NCBI GenBank assembly: GCA_022425195.1
Contig: JAKMFX010000034.1
Location: 16,518-80,517 of the forward strand
Direction: 5' to 3'
Origin: Flavobacteriales bacterium
GTDB lineage: Bacteria > Bacteroidota > Bacteroidia > Flavobacteriales > UBA7430
Length of the DNA stretch: 64,000 nt
Each line of letters begins with the position of its first letter. Position 1 is the stretch's first letter. The position numbers were made by a program, and so were the translations under genes. Shown one piece after another: positions 50,237 to 59,904 of this stretch. The notes under the pieces were generated by a model. It saw only the letters and a program-made list of their open reading frames with translations. It was not told the origin of the DNA and made no database searches.

Positions 50237-52132
50237 TTACTCTCTTGTATATTGGCAACAACCCGGTAAGTTATTATACACATCATCGTCTGCCTTTTCA
50301 AGCTCTGTGTCATAACCAGCTTTGGCTATTGCTTTATGTACTTCAGCAAGTTTAACTTTGTCTGAATTAAAGGAAACATGAATCATTTTTGTCTCCTGGC
50401 TCCAATCAGCTTCATTAACACCATTTAGTGCTTTTACTGCTGTTTCGATAGTTTCCTCACACATGCCACAGTTTCCAGAAACCTTAAACATCTCGTGTTG
50501 AATGTTTGGTGCTGTTGCTGTTTCCGTAGCTCTTGTATATTGGCAACATGCAGGAAGGTCGTCATAAGCATTTTTAGGCGCAGTTTCTAATTCGGTATCA
50601 TAACCTGATTTTGCAATGGCTTTATGAATATCTGAAAGACTACTTTTTTCTTCATTAAATGACACATGCAGTTCTTTAGTCTCAACATTCCAATTAGCAA
50701 CATTTACTCCCGGTAAAGCTTTAGTCGTTGTTTCAATGGTTGATTTACACATTTCGCAATTTCCCGAAACCTTAAAAGTTTCATGCTTTAAGTTTGCATC
50801 TGACATATCATGCCCCTCATGCTCATTTCCCCCTTTCGCTGTAGTTTCGCCATGATTATGTCCGGTTGAAACCTGACCACCATCAGGATTCATCATACTC
50901 GATTTTCCTGCCAATTGCGCTGCTGCATCAATTTTAAATACACCATTGGTAGCAATTTCTTCACCCTCCGAAAGTCCATCGGCTACTACGTAAAAGTTCC
51001 CTGCTTCTGCACCTAAAGTAATCTGACGATAAATGAACGATGCAGATTCACGCCCCGGTACTTTTATATACACTACAGCTCGTTTCCCTGTCCACAGAAT
51101 AGAAGATTTTGGTATTAATAATTCATTCGTATTTTCTGCAACGTTCGATTTTAAAATACCATTGGTAAACATTTCAGGCTTTAGTTTTTGTTTTGGGTTG
51201 TTTAATTCAACCCGAACCTGAGCAACTCTTGTTTGAGCATCAATAAATGGGTCGATATAGGTGACTTTTCCTGAAAAGTTTTCGCCAGGAATTGATTGAA
51301 TGGTAAAATCAATAACATCGCCTTTTCTAATCCAGGGCAAATCACTTTCATACGCATCAAACATCACCCAAACCTTCGATAGATTAATAACCTCGAACAA
51401 AGCTGAACCTTCTTTTACATAGTCACCAATTGCAACATGTCTTTTTGTGACAGTTCCGGTAATAGGTGATTGTATTTCAAAGTAGGTTTTAGGCTCACCC
51501 TTAGTTTCGATGGCATCTATTTGTTGTTCGGTTAAATCCCAAAGCTTTAGTTTTGTTCTTGAAGCCTTGTAGAATGATGGGTTTGACTCCTTATATTTCA
51601 CAGCTTCTAAAAGTTCTTTTTGAGCTGTTATTAATTCGGGAGAATAAATAGTCCCAAGCTTTTGTCCTTTGCGTACATTCTGCCCTGTATAATTAATGAA
51701 GAGCTTCTCTATGCGACCACCAAAACGGGCTGTTAATTCCGAAATTTTACGTTCGTCAGCTTTTACCTTACCAAGTAATTGAACGTTCTTTTCAGGTACA
51801 CCACGTTTTACAGTTGTTGTTTGAACCGAAGCTAAAGCCAATGCCGATTCAGTCATTTGAATCTCATTAGGGTCAACATGTTCTCCCTCGATTGAGCCAG
51901 TTTCCATCGGTACTAAGTCCATTGCACAGATAGGACATAATCCCGGTTTGTTTTGCTTAATTTGTGGGTGCATCGAGCATGTGTAAACCTTTTCTTCAGC
52001 CTCGGTTTGTTCCTCATGGTTATGCGCTGTTTCAGTTCCCGAAGAGTGAAAGAACAACCAACCAAAAAATAAGCCTGCAATCAATGTGATTCCAATCAGC
52101 TTTATATCTCGTTTATTTATATTTGTTTTCAT
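50237..52132 (-). CDS. cusB: CusB-type efflux adaptor with two C-terminal HMA domains
   Basis: Periplasmic adaptor joining CusA and CusC. An N-terminal membrane anchor (about 10-28) is followed by a heavy-metal-binding domain (YTCSMHPQIKQNKPGLCPICAMDLVPME, about 50-76), then the barrel and lipoyl domains of an RND adaptor (about 95-410). After a His/Gly linker come two HMA domains (about 450-540 and 548-630), each with a CxxC-type site (NCEMC and NCGMC) and an LPxCCQYTR tail. Standard CusB ends before this addition. Both domains are nearly copies of the free HMA protein at 48758, so the adaptor carries its own chaperones. Copper or silver is likely. Confidence 0.9.
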   Translation of the reverse strand: MKTNINKRDIKLIGITLIAGLFFGWLFFHSSGTETAHNHEEQTEAEEKVYTCSMHPQIKQNKPGLCPICAMDLVPMETGSIEGEHVDPNEIQMTESALALASVQTTTVKRGVPEKNVQLLGKVKADERKISELTARFGGRIEKLFINYTGQNVRKGQKLGTIYSPELITAQKELLEAVKYKESNPSFYKASRTKLKLWDLTEQQIDAIETKGEPKTYFEIQSPITGTVTKRHVAIGDYVKEGSALFEVINLSKVWVMFDAYESDLPWIRKGDVIDFTIQSIPGENFSGKVTYIDPFIDAQTRVAQVRVELNNPKQKLKPEMFTNGILKSNVAENTNELLIPKSSILWTGKRAVVYIKVPGRESASFIYRQITLGAEAGNFYVVADGLSEGEEIATNGVFKIDAAAQLAGKSSMMNPDGGQVSTGHNHGETTAKGGNEHEGHDMSDANLKHETFKVSGNCEMCKSTIETTTKALPGVNVANWNVETKELHVSFNEEKSSLSDIHKAIAKSGYDTELETAPKNAYDDLPACCQYTRATETATAPNIQHEMFKVSGNCGMCEETIETAVKALNGVNEADWSQETKMIHVSFNSDKVKLAEVHKAIAKAGYDTELEKADDDVYNNLPGCCQYTRE

Positions 52133-52147
52133 CTTAATTTGTTTTAA

Positions 52148-53380
52148 TTATTTCCCTTGTAAATAGTGGATAAATGCAACGGCAGCTTCTTTATCGGCAG
52201 TTGCTTTTTGCAGTTCTAAGGCATATTTCAGAAGTTTTCGCTCCATTCTTAAAATCTCCTCAAAGTCCATGTTGTTTGTGGCATAATTCGATTCTAAAAT
52301 TGAAAGCGATTTTTTAGCCAATTCCGTTTGAGTTTGATAAAGCGAATACCTTCTGTTTGCATCTTGATAGTCTTTCCAAATACTTTCAAATAAAACAGTA
52401 AGCGTATTTTCCTTATCAGATTTTTCAAAGCTTTTTGCCTCTTGCAGATAAACTACTTCCTGAACTTTTGCCTTGTACTTTGAACGATATAAAGGAATAG
52501 TTAGACCGATTTTTGGAAAAACAAAAGCATCCTGTCCGGCATTACTTGCTGTAGAATTCCCTTCACCAACAAAAGCATACTCCAATCCAATGGAGAATTG
52601 TGGTAATCCTTCTTTTGAAGCAGATTGCTTGCGATATTCCAGACCTTCTAATTGATAATCGAAAGAGCTTAACACATTGTTGTTTGCCATAATGCTATCC
52701 AATTCAATTTGTTTTGAAAGCATCATGTCTCCTGATAATTCTTCTATTTGAACATTTGAAGATTCATCTGTATTTAGCAGACTATTGAACTTCACTCTAA
52801 GAACATTAGAATTATCTCGCAATAAAGCCAACTGATTTTCAAGGTCATTAATTTCCATCTCTACACGGTAAGCATCAACTGCGGATGCAGAGCCTGATTC
52901 AACTTTTATATTTGCCAAACCTTTGAAAGAGGATAAAATTTCGATATTCTCTAATGTGATGCCAATAGCCTTTTCATTAAAGAAAAGATTATAATAGGTA
53001 GCTTTAACATCATAGAATAATTTTGATTTACCTTCTTTAAACAACTCATATTTGGCTTTAGCTATTGCTTCTACCGAATTTTCACGAGCCGATAATGTAC
53101 CAAACCAGGGAAACATTTGTGAGGCAGATATTTTTGCTTGTTGTGGCCCCAGTCGTGTTTCAATTGGCTGAATAAAATAGCCAAAAGCAACTGTAGGGTC
53201 AGGTAAAGCTCCCACTTGTGGAACTCTCTCTAATGATGCCATGTACTCACTAAACTGAGCCTTCAATCCGGGATTGTTTTCCGCAGCCGTTTGTAAGTAT
53301 TGGTTCAATACTTCTTGTGCAGAAATAGTTCCAGATAAGGTCATAAGTACAATGGTCAGTGTATAAACTAATCTTTTCAT
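52148..53380 (-). CDS. cusC: CusC/TolC-type outer-membrane efflux protein
   Basis: Outer-membrane channel of the tripartite metal efflux pump. Signal peptide ending TISAQ, then TolC-like alternating coiled coils and barrel strands across 410 residues. The repeated QEVLNQYLQTAAENNPGLKAQ-type segment and the AVGALPDPTVAFGY-like part are family features. It starts 4 bases after the cusA stop. Somewhat short for CusC (about 460), but within range for Bacteroidota. Confidence 0.86.
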   Translation of the reverse strand: MKRLVYTLTIVLMTLSGTISAQEVLNQYLQTAAENNPGLKAQFSEYMASLERVPQVGALPDPTVAFGYFIQPIETRLGPQQAKISASQMFPWFGTLSARENSVEAIAKAKYELFKEGKSKLFYDVKATYYNLFFNEKAIGITLENIEILSSFKGLANIKVESGSASAVDAYRVEMEINDLENQLALLRDNSNVLRVKFNSLLNTDESSNVQIEELSGDMMLSKQIELDSIMANNNVLSSFDYQLEGLEYRKQSASKEGLPQFSIGLEYAFVGEGNSTASNAGQDAFVFPKIGLTIPLYRSKYKAKVQEVVYLQEAKSFEKSDKENTLTVLFESIWKDYQDANRRYSLYQTQTELAKKSLSILESNYATNNMDFEEILRMERKLLKYALELQKATADKEAAVAFIHYLQGK

Positions 53381-53384
53381 AACC

Positions 53385-56300
53385 TTATTTATTTAATGAG
53401 TTAGACATCTTTTTAACTTTCCTCTCTTGCCACATGCTGTATAAAACAGGCACAACAAAGATGGTAAGCGTTGCAATGAGCATACCTCCAACCGAAGGAA
53501 TCGCCATTGGAACCATAATATCAGAACCTTTACCTGTTGAAGTCAATACAGGAAGCAGGGCTATAATAGTCGTTGCCGTTGTCATCATTGCTGGGCGAAC
53601 CCTTTTCAATCCAGCTTCCAAAACTTTCTCACGAACCTCCTTAACTGAATCAGGTTGTTTCTTGTCGAATATTTGTTTGAGATAAGTACTGATTAAAACG
53701 CCGTCATCTGTTGCAATTCCAAACAAGGCAATGAAGCCTACCCAAACGGCAACACTCAGATTAATGGTGTGTATCTGGAACATATCTTGTAAATGAATAC
53801 CTCCCATTGTAAAGTTCATAAACCATGACTGGCTGTATAACCAAAGCATGATAAAACCACCTGAAAAAGCAACGAAGATTCCCGAAAAAATCAAGCTTGC
53901 TGCGGTTACTGAACGGAATTGGAAATATAGAATCAGGAATATTACTATGAGCGAAATAGGAATAACAATCAATAATCGTTTTGTTGCCCTAATCTGATTT
54001 TCATAGTTACCTGTAAACCTATAATTTACTCCCGATGGAACATTAAATACTCCTTGTTCAGCTTTTTCGTTTAAATAATCTTGTGCATTCTCAACAACAT
54101 CCACCTCGGCATAACCTTGCTTTTTGTCGAAGATGACATAACCAACTAAGAAGGTGTTTTCGCTTTTAATTAATTGCGCTCCACGAGTATAGTTGATAGT
54201 TGCTAACTCACCTAAAGGCACTTGAACGCCCGATGGAGTTGCAATGAGTATCTTTTTCAAATCTTCAGGATTGTCACGGTACTCACGAGCGTATCGAACT
54301 CTAACAGGAAAACGCTCACGTCCTTCAACAGTTGAAGTCAGGTGCATACCACCTATGGCACTATTTAAAGTCATTTGCAAATCGGCAATGGTTAATCCGT
54401 AGCGAGATATTGCACCTCTATCTATGTCAAGCTCCAAGTATGGTTTGCCTACAACACGGTCAGCAAAAACAGACATTGGTTCAACACCTTCAACATGTTT
54501 TAAATGGTTCTCTAATTCGTACCCTACTTTCTCGATAGTTTCCAAGTCTGGCCCAAATACTTTAATGCCCATAGGCGCACGCATACCTGTTTGCAGCATT
54601 ACCAAACGAGTTTGAATAGGTTGTAGTTTTGGTGCAGAGGTTAATCCTGGAATGTTAGATTGTTTAATAATCTCATCCCATATATCGCTAGGAGCTTTTA
54701 TGTGTTCACGCCATTGCCTGAAATATTCTCCTGATTTATCTTCCGTTAAGTGTTTGCGTTCGATTACCCTGAAATCATCCTTTTCGGGATTATAGGTAGA
54801 ACCATCAGCAAGAACAAATGCACCTTCCTTATCCGTTTTAAAACGAACACGATGACCACTTTCATCCAACATGTATTCTGACTTGTAATTGATTACATTT
54901 TCATACATCGAAGTTGGGGCAGGGTCAAGAGCAGAATTTACACGTCCCCATTTACCGATTACATTATCAACCTCCGGAATGGCATTTACCTTTTTGTCCA
55001 ACATACGTATAACCTCAAGGTTTTCTTCAATACCTGAGTGAGGCATAGTTGTTGGCATTAAAAGGTATGAGCCTTCATCTAATGCAGGCATAAACTCTTT
55101 ACCTATACCCGGAAAAGTAGAATTAAACGATTGCCAACCTTTACTCTCCTTAATAGTGTCGGGCATAAAACCAAATATCTTATCTGCTCCCTGCCAGCTT
55201 AGTATTCCGAACAAGACAACTAATATTGGAATGCTTAAGAATTTCCATTTATTAGCTAATGCCCATGTTAGTATTCTTGAATAAGCTCTTACTACCAATA
55301 GCATTGCGGTAAGTACAACACCAATCAATAATCCTACGAACAAAATATTTGAAGTATCGCTGTTCTGCGCTCCTAAAGGCATCCACTCTTTTGTAAGTAA
55401 CCAAACTACTATTAGAGCTATTATACCAATGTTTATATAGTTTGGGAATTCTTTTCGTGCATCGCTCCATTTAAAATCAAGAAGGTTATTTACACCGATA
55501 CCCACTATGGCAATAGCAATAAAAACCTTTCCAAAGAATATAAAGCTTATACCAAGTACAACTAATAATAGGTTTAGTACTTGCTTTGTCTTTTTTCTAT
55601 CAACTTTGATTGAGAAAATGATATGTGCCAAAGCCGGAATTATCGTCAATCCAATAATAAGGGCAGAAACCATAGCAAAGGTTTTGGTAAAAGCCAATGG
55701 TTTAAACAATTTTCCTTCGGCAGCTTCCATAGCAAACACAGGCAAGAAACTCACTATGGTTGTTGTTAATGCTGTGATTACTGCCGGAGCTACTTCAACA
55801 GTTGATTCATAAATAACATTCAAGAGTTTCTTACCCTTGTTTTCTATCATTTCAACATGCCGGATAATATTCTCCGTAAAGACTACCCCGACATCAACCA
55901 TTACACCAATAGCGATTGCAATACCTGAAAGAGCCACAATATTGGCATCAACACCGAACCTACGCATGGCAATAAATGTCATTAATACACCAATAGGCAA
56001 TAAACTTGAAATAAGAAATGAAGCTCTTAGATTAAGTACCAGGATAATAATTACAATGATACTGATTAACACCTCTAAAGTGAGTGCTTCTTCAAGTGTA
56101 CCAAGCGTTTCTTTGATTAAGCCTGTACGGTCGTAGAATGGAACAATAGTTACTTTTGATACTGTACCATCATCCAATATCTTTGAAGGTAATCCTGTTG
56201 ATATTTCTTCAATTTTATCCTTCACATTATTGATGACTTCTAAAGGATTTGCGCCATACCGGGCAACGATTACACCACCTACAGCTTCAGCACCTCCTTT

Positions 56301-57182
56301 ATCCAATCCACCTCTACGACCAGCTGGCCCGAAACCAACTTTCGCTACATCTTTAATCCGAATTGGAATATTGTTCTTCACACTAACCACGCTCATTTCA
56401 ATATCTTCTAAGCTCTTTATATAGCCTAAAGCCCTGATAAGATATTCGGCACGGTTAAACTCAATGGTTCTTGCACCAATATCGAGGTTACTCTTTTTAA
56501 CTGCATTCATTATTTGAGTGACAGTTACCCCATGCGCTTTCATGGCATTTGGGTCAATATCTACCTGATACTCTTTAATGAATCCACCAATAGAAGCCAC
56601 TTCTGAAACACCTTTAGCAGCAGTTAAGCCATACTTTACATAGAAGTCTTGAATGGTTCTTAACTCATGGGGATCCCATCCACCATTTGGATTACCTTTT
56701 TTATCACGTCCTTCGAGTGTGTACCAATAAATTTGACCTAATGCTGTGGCATCTGGTCCCAAGGCAGGAGTTACTCCATTTGGCAATGTTCCACTTGGTA
56801 AAGAATTTAATTTTTCAAGTATTCGTGTTCTACTCCAATAGAATTCAATGTCTTCATCAAAAATGATGTAGATACTTGACAATCCGAAAATGGAATTACT
56901 GCGAATGGTTTGAACACCGGGAATACCCAACAATGCCGTTGTTAACGGATAGGATATTTGGTCTTCAATATCCTGTGGTGACTGACCAGCCCATTCCGTA
57001 TATACGATTTGTTGGTTTTCACCAATATCGGGAATGGCATCGACAGGAACAGGGTCAGAAGGAAGAAAACCAGTCTCCCAACTGAATGGTGACGAAATTA
57101 CACCCCATGCGATAAAAATCACAAGTAGCAGGAATGTCACCAATTTATTCTCTAAGAAGAATTTTATGATTTTATTCAACAT
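53385..57182 (-). CDS. cusA: CusA/CzcA-type RND heavy-metal efflux pump
   Basis: Inner-membrane proton-driven pump for monovalent or divalent metals. Typical parts are the first helix then PVDAIPDIGENQQIVYTEW, the proton-relay helix GVMVDVGVVFTENI, the MPTTMPHSGIEEN porter segment and the FRSVTAASLIFSGIFVAFSGG region. At 1265 residues it is about 200 longer than E. coli CusA; an insert near residues 530-690 adds several membrane helices. Such long forms are common in Bacteroidota. First gene of the efflux core (cusA-cusC-cusB). Confidence 0.92.
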   Translation of the reverse strand: MLNKIIKFFLENKLVTFLLLVIFIAWGVISSPFSWETGFLPSDPVPVDAIPDIGENQQIVYTEWAGQSPQDIEDQISYPLTTALLGIPGVQTIRSNSIFGLSSIYIIFDEDIEFYWSRTRILEKLNSLPSGTLPNGVTPALGPDATALGQIYWYTLEGRDKKGNPNGGWDPHELRTIQDFYVKYGLTAAKGVSEVASIGGFIKEYQVDIDPNAMKAHGVTVTQIMNAVKKSNLDIGARTIEFNRAEYLIRALGYIKSLEDIEMSVVSVKNNIPIRIKDVAKVGFGPAGRRGGLDKGGAEAVGGVIVARYGANPLEVINNVKDKIEEISTGLPSKILDDGTVSKVTIVPFYDRTGLIKETLGTLEEALTLEVLISIIVIIILVLNLRASFLISSLLPIGVLMTFIAMRRFGVDANIVALSGIAIAIGVMVDVGVVFTENIIRHVEMIENKGKKLLNVIYESTVEVAPAVITALTTTIVSFLPVFAMEAAEGKLFKPLAFTKTFAMVSALIIGLTIIPALAHIIFSIKVDRKKTKQVLNLLLVVLGISFIFFGKVFIAIAIVGIGVNNLLDFKWSDARKEFPNYINIGIIALIVVWLLTKEWMPLGAQNSDTSNILFVGLLIGVVLTAMLLVVRAYSRILTWALANKWKFLSIPILVVLFGILSWQGADKIFGFMPDTIKESKGWQSFNSTFPGIGKEFMPALDEGSYLLMPTTMPHSGIEENLEVIRMLDKKVNAIPEVDNVIGKWGRVNSALDPAPTSMYENVINYKSEYMLDESGHRVRFKTDKEGAFVLADGSTYNPEKDDFRVIERKHLTEDKSGEYFRQWREHIKAPSDIWDEIIKQSNIPGLTSAPKLQPIQTRLVMLQTGMRAPMGIKVFGPDLETIEKVGYELENHLKHVEGVEPMSVFADRVVGKPYLELDIDRGAISRYGLTIADLQMTLNSAIGGMHLTSTVEGRERFPVRVRYAREYRDNPEDLKKILIATPSGVQVPLGELATINYTRGAQLIKSENTFLVGYVIFDKKQGYAEVDVVENAQDYLNEKAEQGVFNVPSGVNYRFTGNYENQIRATKRLLIVIPISLIVIFLILYFQFRSVTAASLIFSGIFVAFSGGFIMLWLYSQSWFMNFTMGGIHLQDMFQIHTINLSVAVWVGFIALFGIATDDGVLISTYLKQIFDKKQPDSVKEVREKVLEAGLKRVRPAMMTTATTIIALLPVLTSTGKGSDIMVPMAIPSVGGMLIATLTIFVVPVLYSMWQERKVKKMSNSLNK

Positions 57183-57245
57183 ATCTTTTGAGTTTGATAA
57201 ACAATCTATTCATTAAAAGTTAAGGCAATAAAATTGCATAACAGC

Positions 57246-57270
57246 ACAATTCAGCATCAAAGTGAATTGT
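57246..57270. promoter_or_regulatory. Inverted repeat upstream of cusA
   Basis: ACAATTCA (57246-57253) and TGAATTGT (57263-57270) form a perfect 8-base inverted repeat with a 9-base gap, 64 bases upstream of the cusA start. It could be a regulator site or an intercistronic hairpin. Confidence 0.4.
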
Positions 57271-57290
57271 AAATTAATAAATTAGAACGT

Positions 57291-57665
57291 CTAACAAAGA
57301 TATGTTTGCAGTAAAGCAAGACGGGTTTGAATTGTTGGCGGTGGAGAAGAATCGCTAAAAGCCTCAATAGCTTTATCTTCTTCATCTAACAATTCAAAAT
57401 TAAGTGCGAAAAGAATTGGAAAAAGAATGTCAAGTTCAACGGTTTCTACATTTTTAACCTGAACCGGACTAACATAATCATCTTCAACCTCGAAGTGTAA
57501 AGACTTGTTTTCACAGCATTCACCATCATCACAACATGATTCTGCTTCCGTATTGATGGATGTGGAAACATATTTTCCTCCACAATAATGCATAGAAAAG
57601 GTTACCCCTGTGGTTGCAACCATGAGGAAAACAGATAAAGCGATATGTGCTATTTTTCTAAACAT
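57291..57665 (-). CDS. HYC_CC_PP-type metal-associated protein
   Basis: A 124-residue protein with a signal or membrane helix, then the family hallmarks: HYCGG (residues about 27-31), two double-Cys motifs (ESCCDDGECCEN) and a Pro triplet (SSPPPTI) near the end. This family is typical of Bacteroidota heavy-metal loci, upstream of CusA. Probably a periplasmic metal-binding accessory. Confidence 0.85.
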   Translation of the reverse strand: MFRKIAHIALSVFLMVATTGVTFSMHYCGGKYVSTSINTEAESCCDDGECCENKSLHFEVEDDYVSPVQVKNVETVELDILFPILFALNFELLDEEDKAIEAFSDSSPPPTIQTRLALLQTYLC

Positions 57666-57755
57666 TATTATTTATTCTCTAACAAAGAAACGATATTTAA
57701 ACCGAATTGTTTTATATAATCTTGGATTAGATTTATAATATTTTTGGTTTTAGTA

Positions 57756-59018
57756 TTATGAAACTACCTTATAGCCAAGAGTATCAACGGTCTGCTTGAT
57801 TTCTTCCAATTTAAAATTGTCACCTTCAAGTGTAACCGTTTTTTCGCTAAGATTAACCTGTGCATTTTCGATAAAAGCTAACTTTTTAAGATTGCTTTCT
57901 ATATTTGCTTTGCAGTGATTGCAAGTCATTCCTTCTACTTTAATTGTTTTGATTTCCATCGTATTATTTTTTAATTGAGTTACTGAATTCTTTTTTGTGT
58001 TTAGGTATTTCTGGATATATCCATTAATGATTAGTGCCATTAATATAACTCCAGATGCAATTTGCCACCAACTTAATCCTTCGTGATGATTATGCCCAAG
58101 ATGTTGATGGGTAATTTCTGTAAACCATTGTGTTGGTAAGGCATAATCTATTAATAAACCAAAGCCTAAAGCTCCCACGATAATGGTTGCTAAATAAGTG
58201 AATAAACTCTTTCGGCCAAGTACTTTTCCTATAATGGTTATTGTTGCTGCATTCGTTGCCGGACCAGCCATTAATAATACAAATGCAGCTCCCGGACTAA
58301 TGCCTTTTAAAATTAGTATTGCAGCCAAGGGAATTGAACCTGTAGCACATATATAAAGCGGAATGGAAACCACCAGGATTAAAAGCATTTGAACAATTGG
58401 AGGCATATTTAATAGTTCGAAGAATTCATTAGGAATTAAAGCAGAGATTATTGCTGCCAATACCAATCCAATTACCAACCATTTTGATATATCCTGAATA
58501 AAATCGACAAACCCATAACGGAATACATCTCCCACTTTTTGAGAGAATGATTTACGTTCTTCGGTTTGTTCCTGGAAAGTTCTTGTGTCTGTTTCGTTTT
58601 TAGTTGCCACACTTGTAATTAATCCACCTGTTATTCCTGTCACCAAAGCTGCCAATGGTCGAATGATTGCAAATGGTAACCCCATTAATGAAAATGTTGC
58701 TAATATAGAATCAACCCCGGTTTGTGGAGTAGATATTAGAAATGAAACTGTACCTCCTTTGGATGCTCCATTTTTATAAAAAGCCGTTCCTGTTGGAATA
58801 ACACCGCATGAACATAGAGGTAACGGTATGCCAAATATAGAAGCTAAAACAGATGACTTAAATGGTTTTCCATTAAAATAGCGTTCGATTTTATTTTGTG
58901 GAATAAAGGCATACAATAAGCCTGCAAAGAAGAAACCAAGCAAAAGATAAGGGGACATTTCACTCAATATCTTTACAAAGTCATTTAGAAAAGTGATGAT
59001 ATATTGTTGTACTTCCAT
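57756..59018 (-). CDS. SO_0444-type Cu/Zn permease with C-terminal HMA domain
   Basis: A membrane permease of about ten helices related to SO_0444 and ArsP/DUF318 transporters. The conserved PLPLCSCGVIPTGTAFYKNG loop with its Cys-Ser-Cys metal-coordinating motif is present, and NAATITIIGKVLGR marks the second half. A C-terminal HMA domain (about residues 350-420, MTCNHC) is fused after a Lys-rich linker. Likely exports copper, zinc or similar metal handed over by the HMA domain. Start ATG 59018. Confidence 0.87.
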   Translation of the reverse strand: MEVQQYIITFLNDFVKILSEMSPYLLLGFFFAGLLYAFIPQNKIERYFNGKPFKSSVLASIFGIPLPLCSCGVIPTGTAFYKNGASKGGTVSFLISTPQTGVDSILATFSLMGLPFAIIRPLAALVTGITGGLITSVATKNETDTRTFQEQTEERKSFSQKVGDVFRYGFVDFIQDISKWLVIGLVLAAIISALIPNEFFELLNMPPIVQMLLILVVSIPLYICATGSIPLAAILILKGISPGAAFVLLMAGPATNAATITIIGKVLGRKSLFTYLATIIVGALGFGLLIDYALPTQWFTEITHQHLGHNHHEGLSWWQIASGVILMALIINGYIQKYLNTKKNSVTQLKNNTMEIKTIKVEGMTCNHCKANIESNLKKLAFIENAQVNLSEKTVTLEGDNFKLEEIKQTVDTLGYKVVS

Positions 59019-59106
59019 AGCTCTGATTTTTTGATATTACAAAGTAAGGAAGTAACGATGTGTTTACTATTACACGATTTTGGAAAAGAGTTATATCATT
59101 TTTGGA

Positions 59107-59679
59107 TTACACCTCGTCTAGTGGTTTTCGCTTGTTTTCTTTCAGCTTTTTGAAGTGAGAAGGAGTTAATCCTGTAATTTTTTTAAACTGGTTTGATAAG
59201 TGCTGAACACTACTGTACCCTAGTTGGTATGATATTTCGTTTAAGGATAATTCATCATAAACCAAAAGCTCTTTTACTTTTTCAATTTTCTGATTGATGA
59301 TATATTTTTCAATGGTTATTCCTTCAACTGAAGAAAACAGATTGCTCAGGTATGAATAGTCATGCCCTAATTCTTTGGAAATATATTCAGAGGTATTTAA
59401 AGATTCAAAACCTGATTCTGAATAATGGGTTCTTTCAATGATTATTGTTTTGATGCGGTCAATCAACTTACTTTTCTTATCGTCAATTAGCTCAAATCCA
59501 TTTTCATCTAACACCTTTCTTACCTCTTCAATTTTATCGTTTGAGAGTTGAGATGAAACATTGACTTTACCAAGTTCTATTTCTTCAATATCCAAATCCA
59601 ATTTAGCGAATTCATCCTGAACCACCTTTATACAGCGGTTGCAGACCATGTTTTTGATATGTAGTGTTGTTGAATTCAT
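59107..59679 (-). CDS. AraC-family regulator with N-terminal HMA-like metal domain
   Basis: Residues about 1-75 form a heavy-metal-associated-like domain with C13 and C16 in MVCNRC; residues about 95-190 are an AraC/XylS double helix-turn-helix (LSLNEISYQLGYSSVQHLSNQFKKITG). The fusion suggests direct metal sensing by a one-component activator. The ATG at 59679 (MNSTTLHIK) is preferred over 59694. It lies between the GDCCVxC gene and the permease and is the probable regulator of the metal genes. 190 residues. Confidence 0.85.
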   Translation of the reverse strand: MNSTTLHIKNMVCNRCIKVVQDEFAKLDLDIEEIELGKVNVSSQLSNDKIEEVRKVLDENGFELIDDKKSKLIDRIKTIIIERTHYSESGFESLNTSEYISKELGHDYSYLSNLFSSVEGITIEKYIINQKIEKVKELLVYDELSLNEISYQLGYSSVQHLSNQFKKITGLTPSHFKKLKENKRKPLDEV

Positions 59680-59694
59680 TTTACAAAGGTACAA

Positions 59695-59904
59695 TTAACA
59701 ACAGTTCTTTCCTTGTTGTATTGGTGGACACTTTACAGTTCCATAGGAACAAAAAACGCAGCAATCTCCTTTTTTTGGTTTTATAACAGCTTTGCACTTT
59801 TCACACTCATAGAAAAACTGGCATGAATCCTCTGGCATAGTTTCTTCTTTTTTAAAACCACACTCAGGACAAGTAATTGTTGATTTAAGAAATATAGGTT
59901 TCAT
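59695..59904 (-). CDS. GDCCVxC-type small metal protein
   Basis: A 69-residue protein with four cysteine pairs: CPECG, CEKC, GDCCVFCSYG and a C-terminal NCC. The GDCCVxC signature defines a family found in metal-resistance loci, sometimes with selenocysteine at the x-adjacent position; here it is Phe-Cys. Zinc-ribbon-like; a role in metal binding or thiol redox is likely. Its ATG directly follows the CDF gene's stop. Confidence 0.85.
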   Translation of the reverse strand: MKPIFLKSTITCPECGFKKEETMPEDSCQFFYECEKCKAVIKPKKGDCCVFCSYGTVKCPPIQQGKNCC

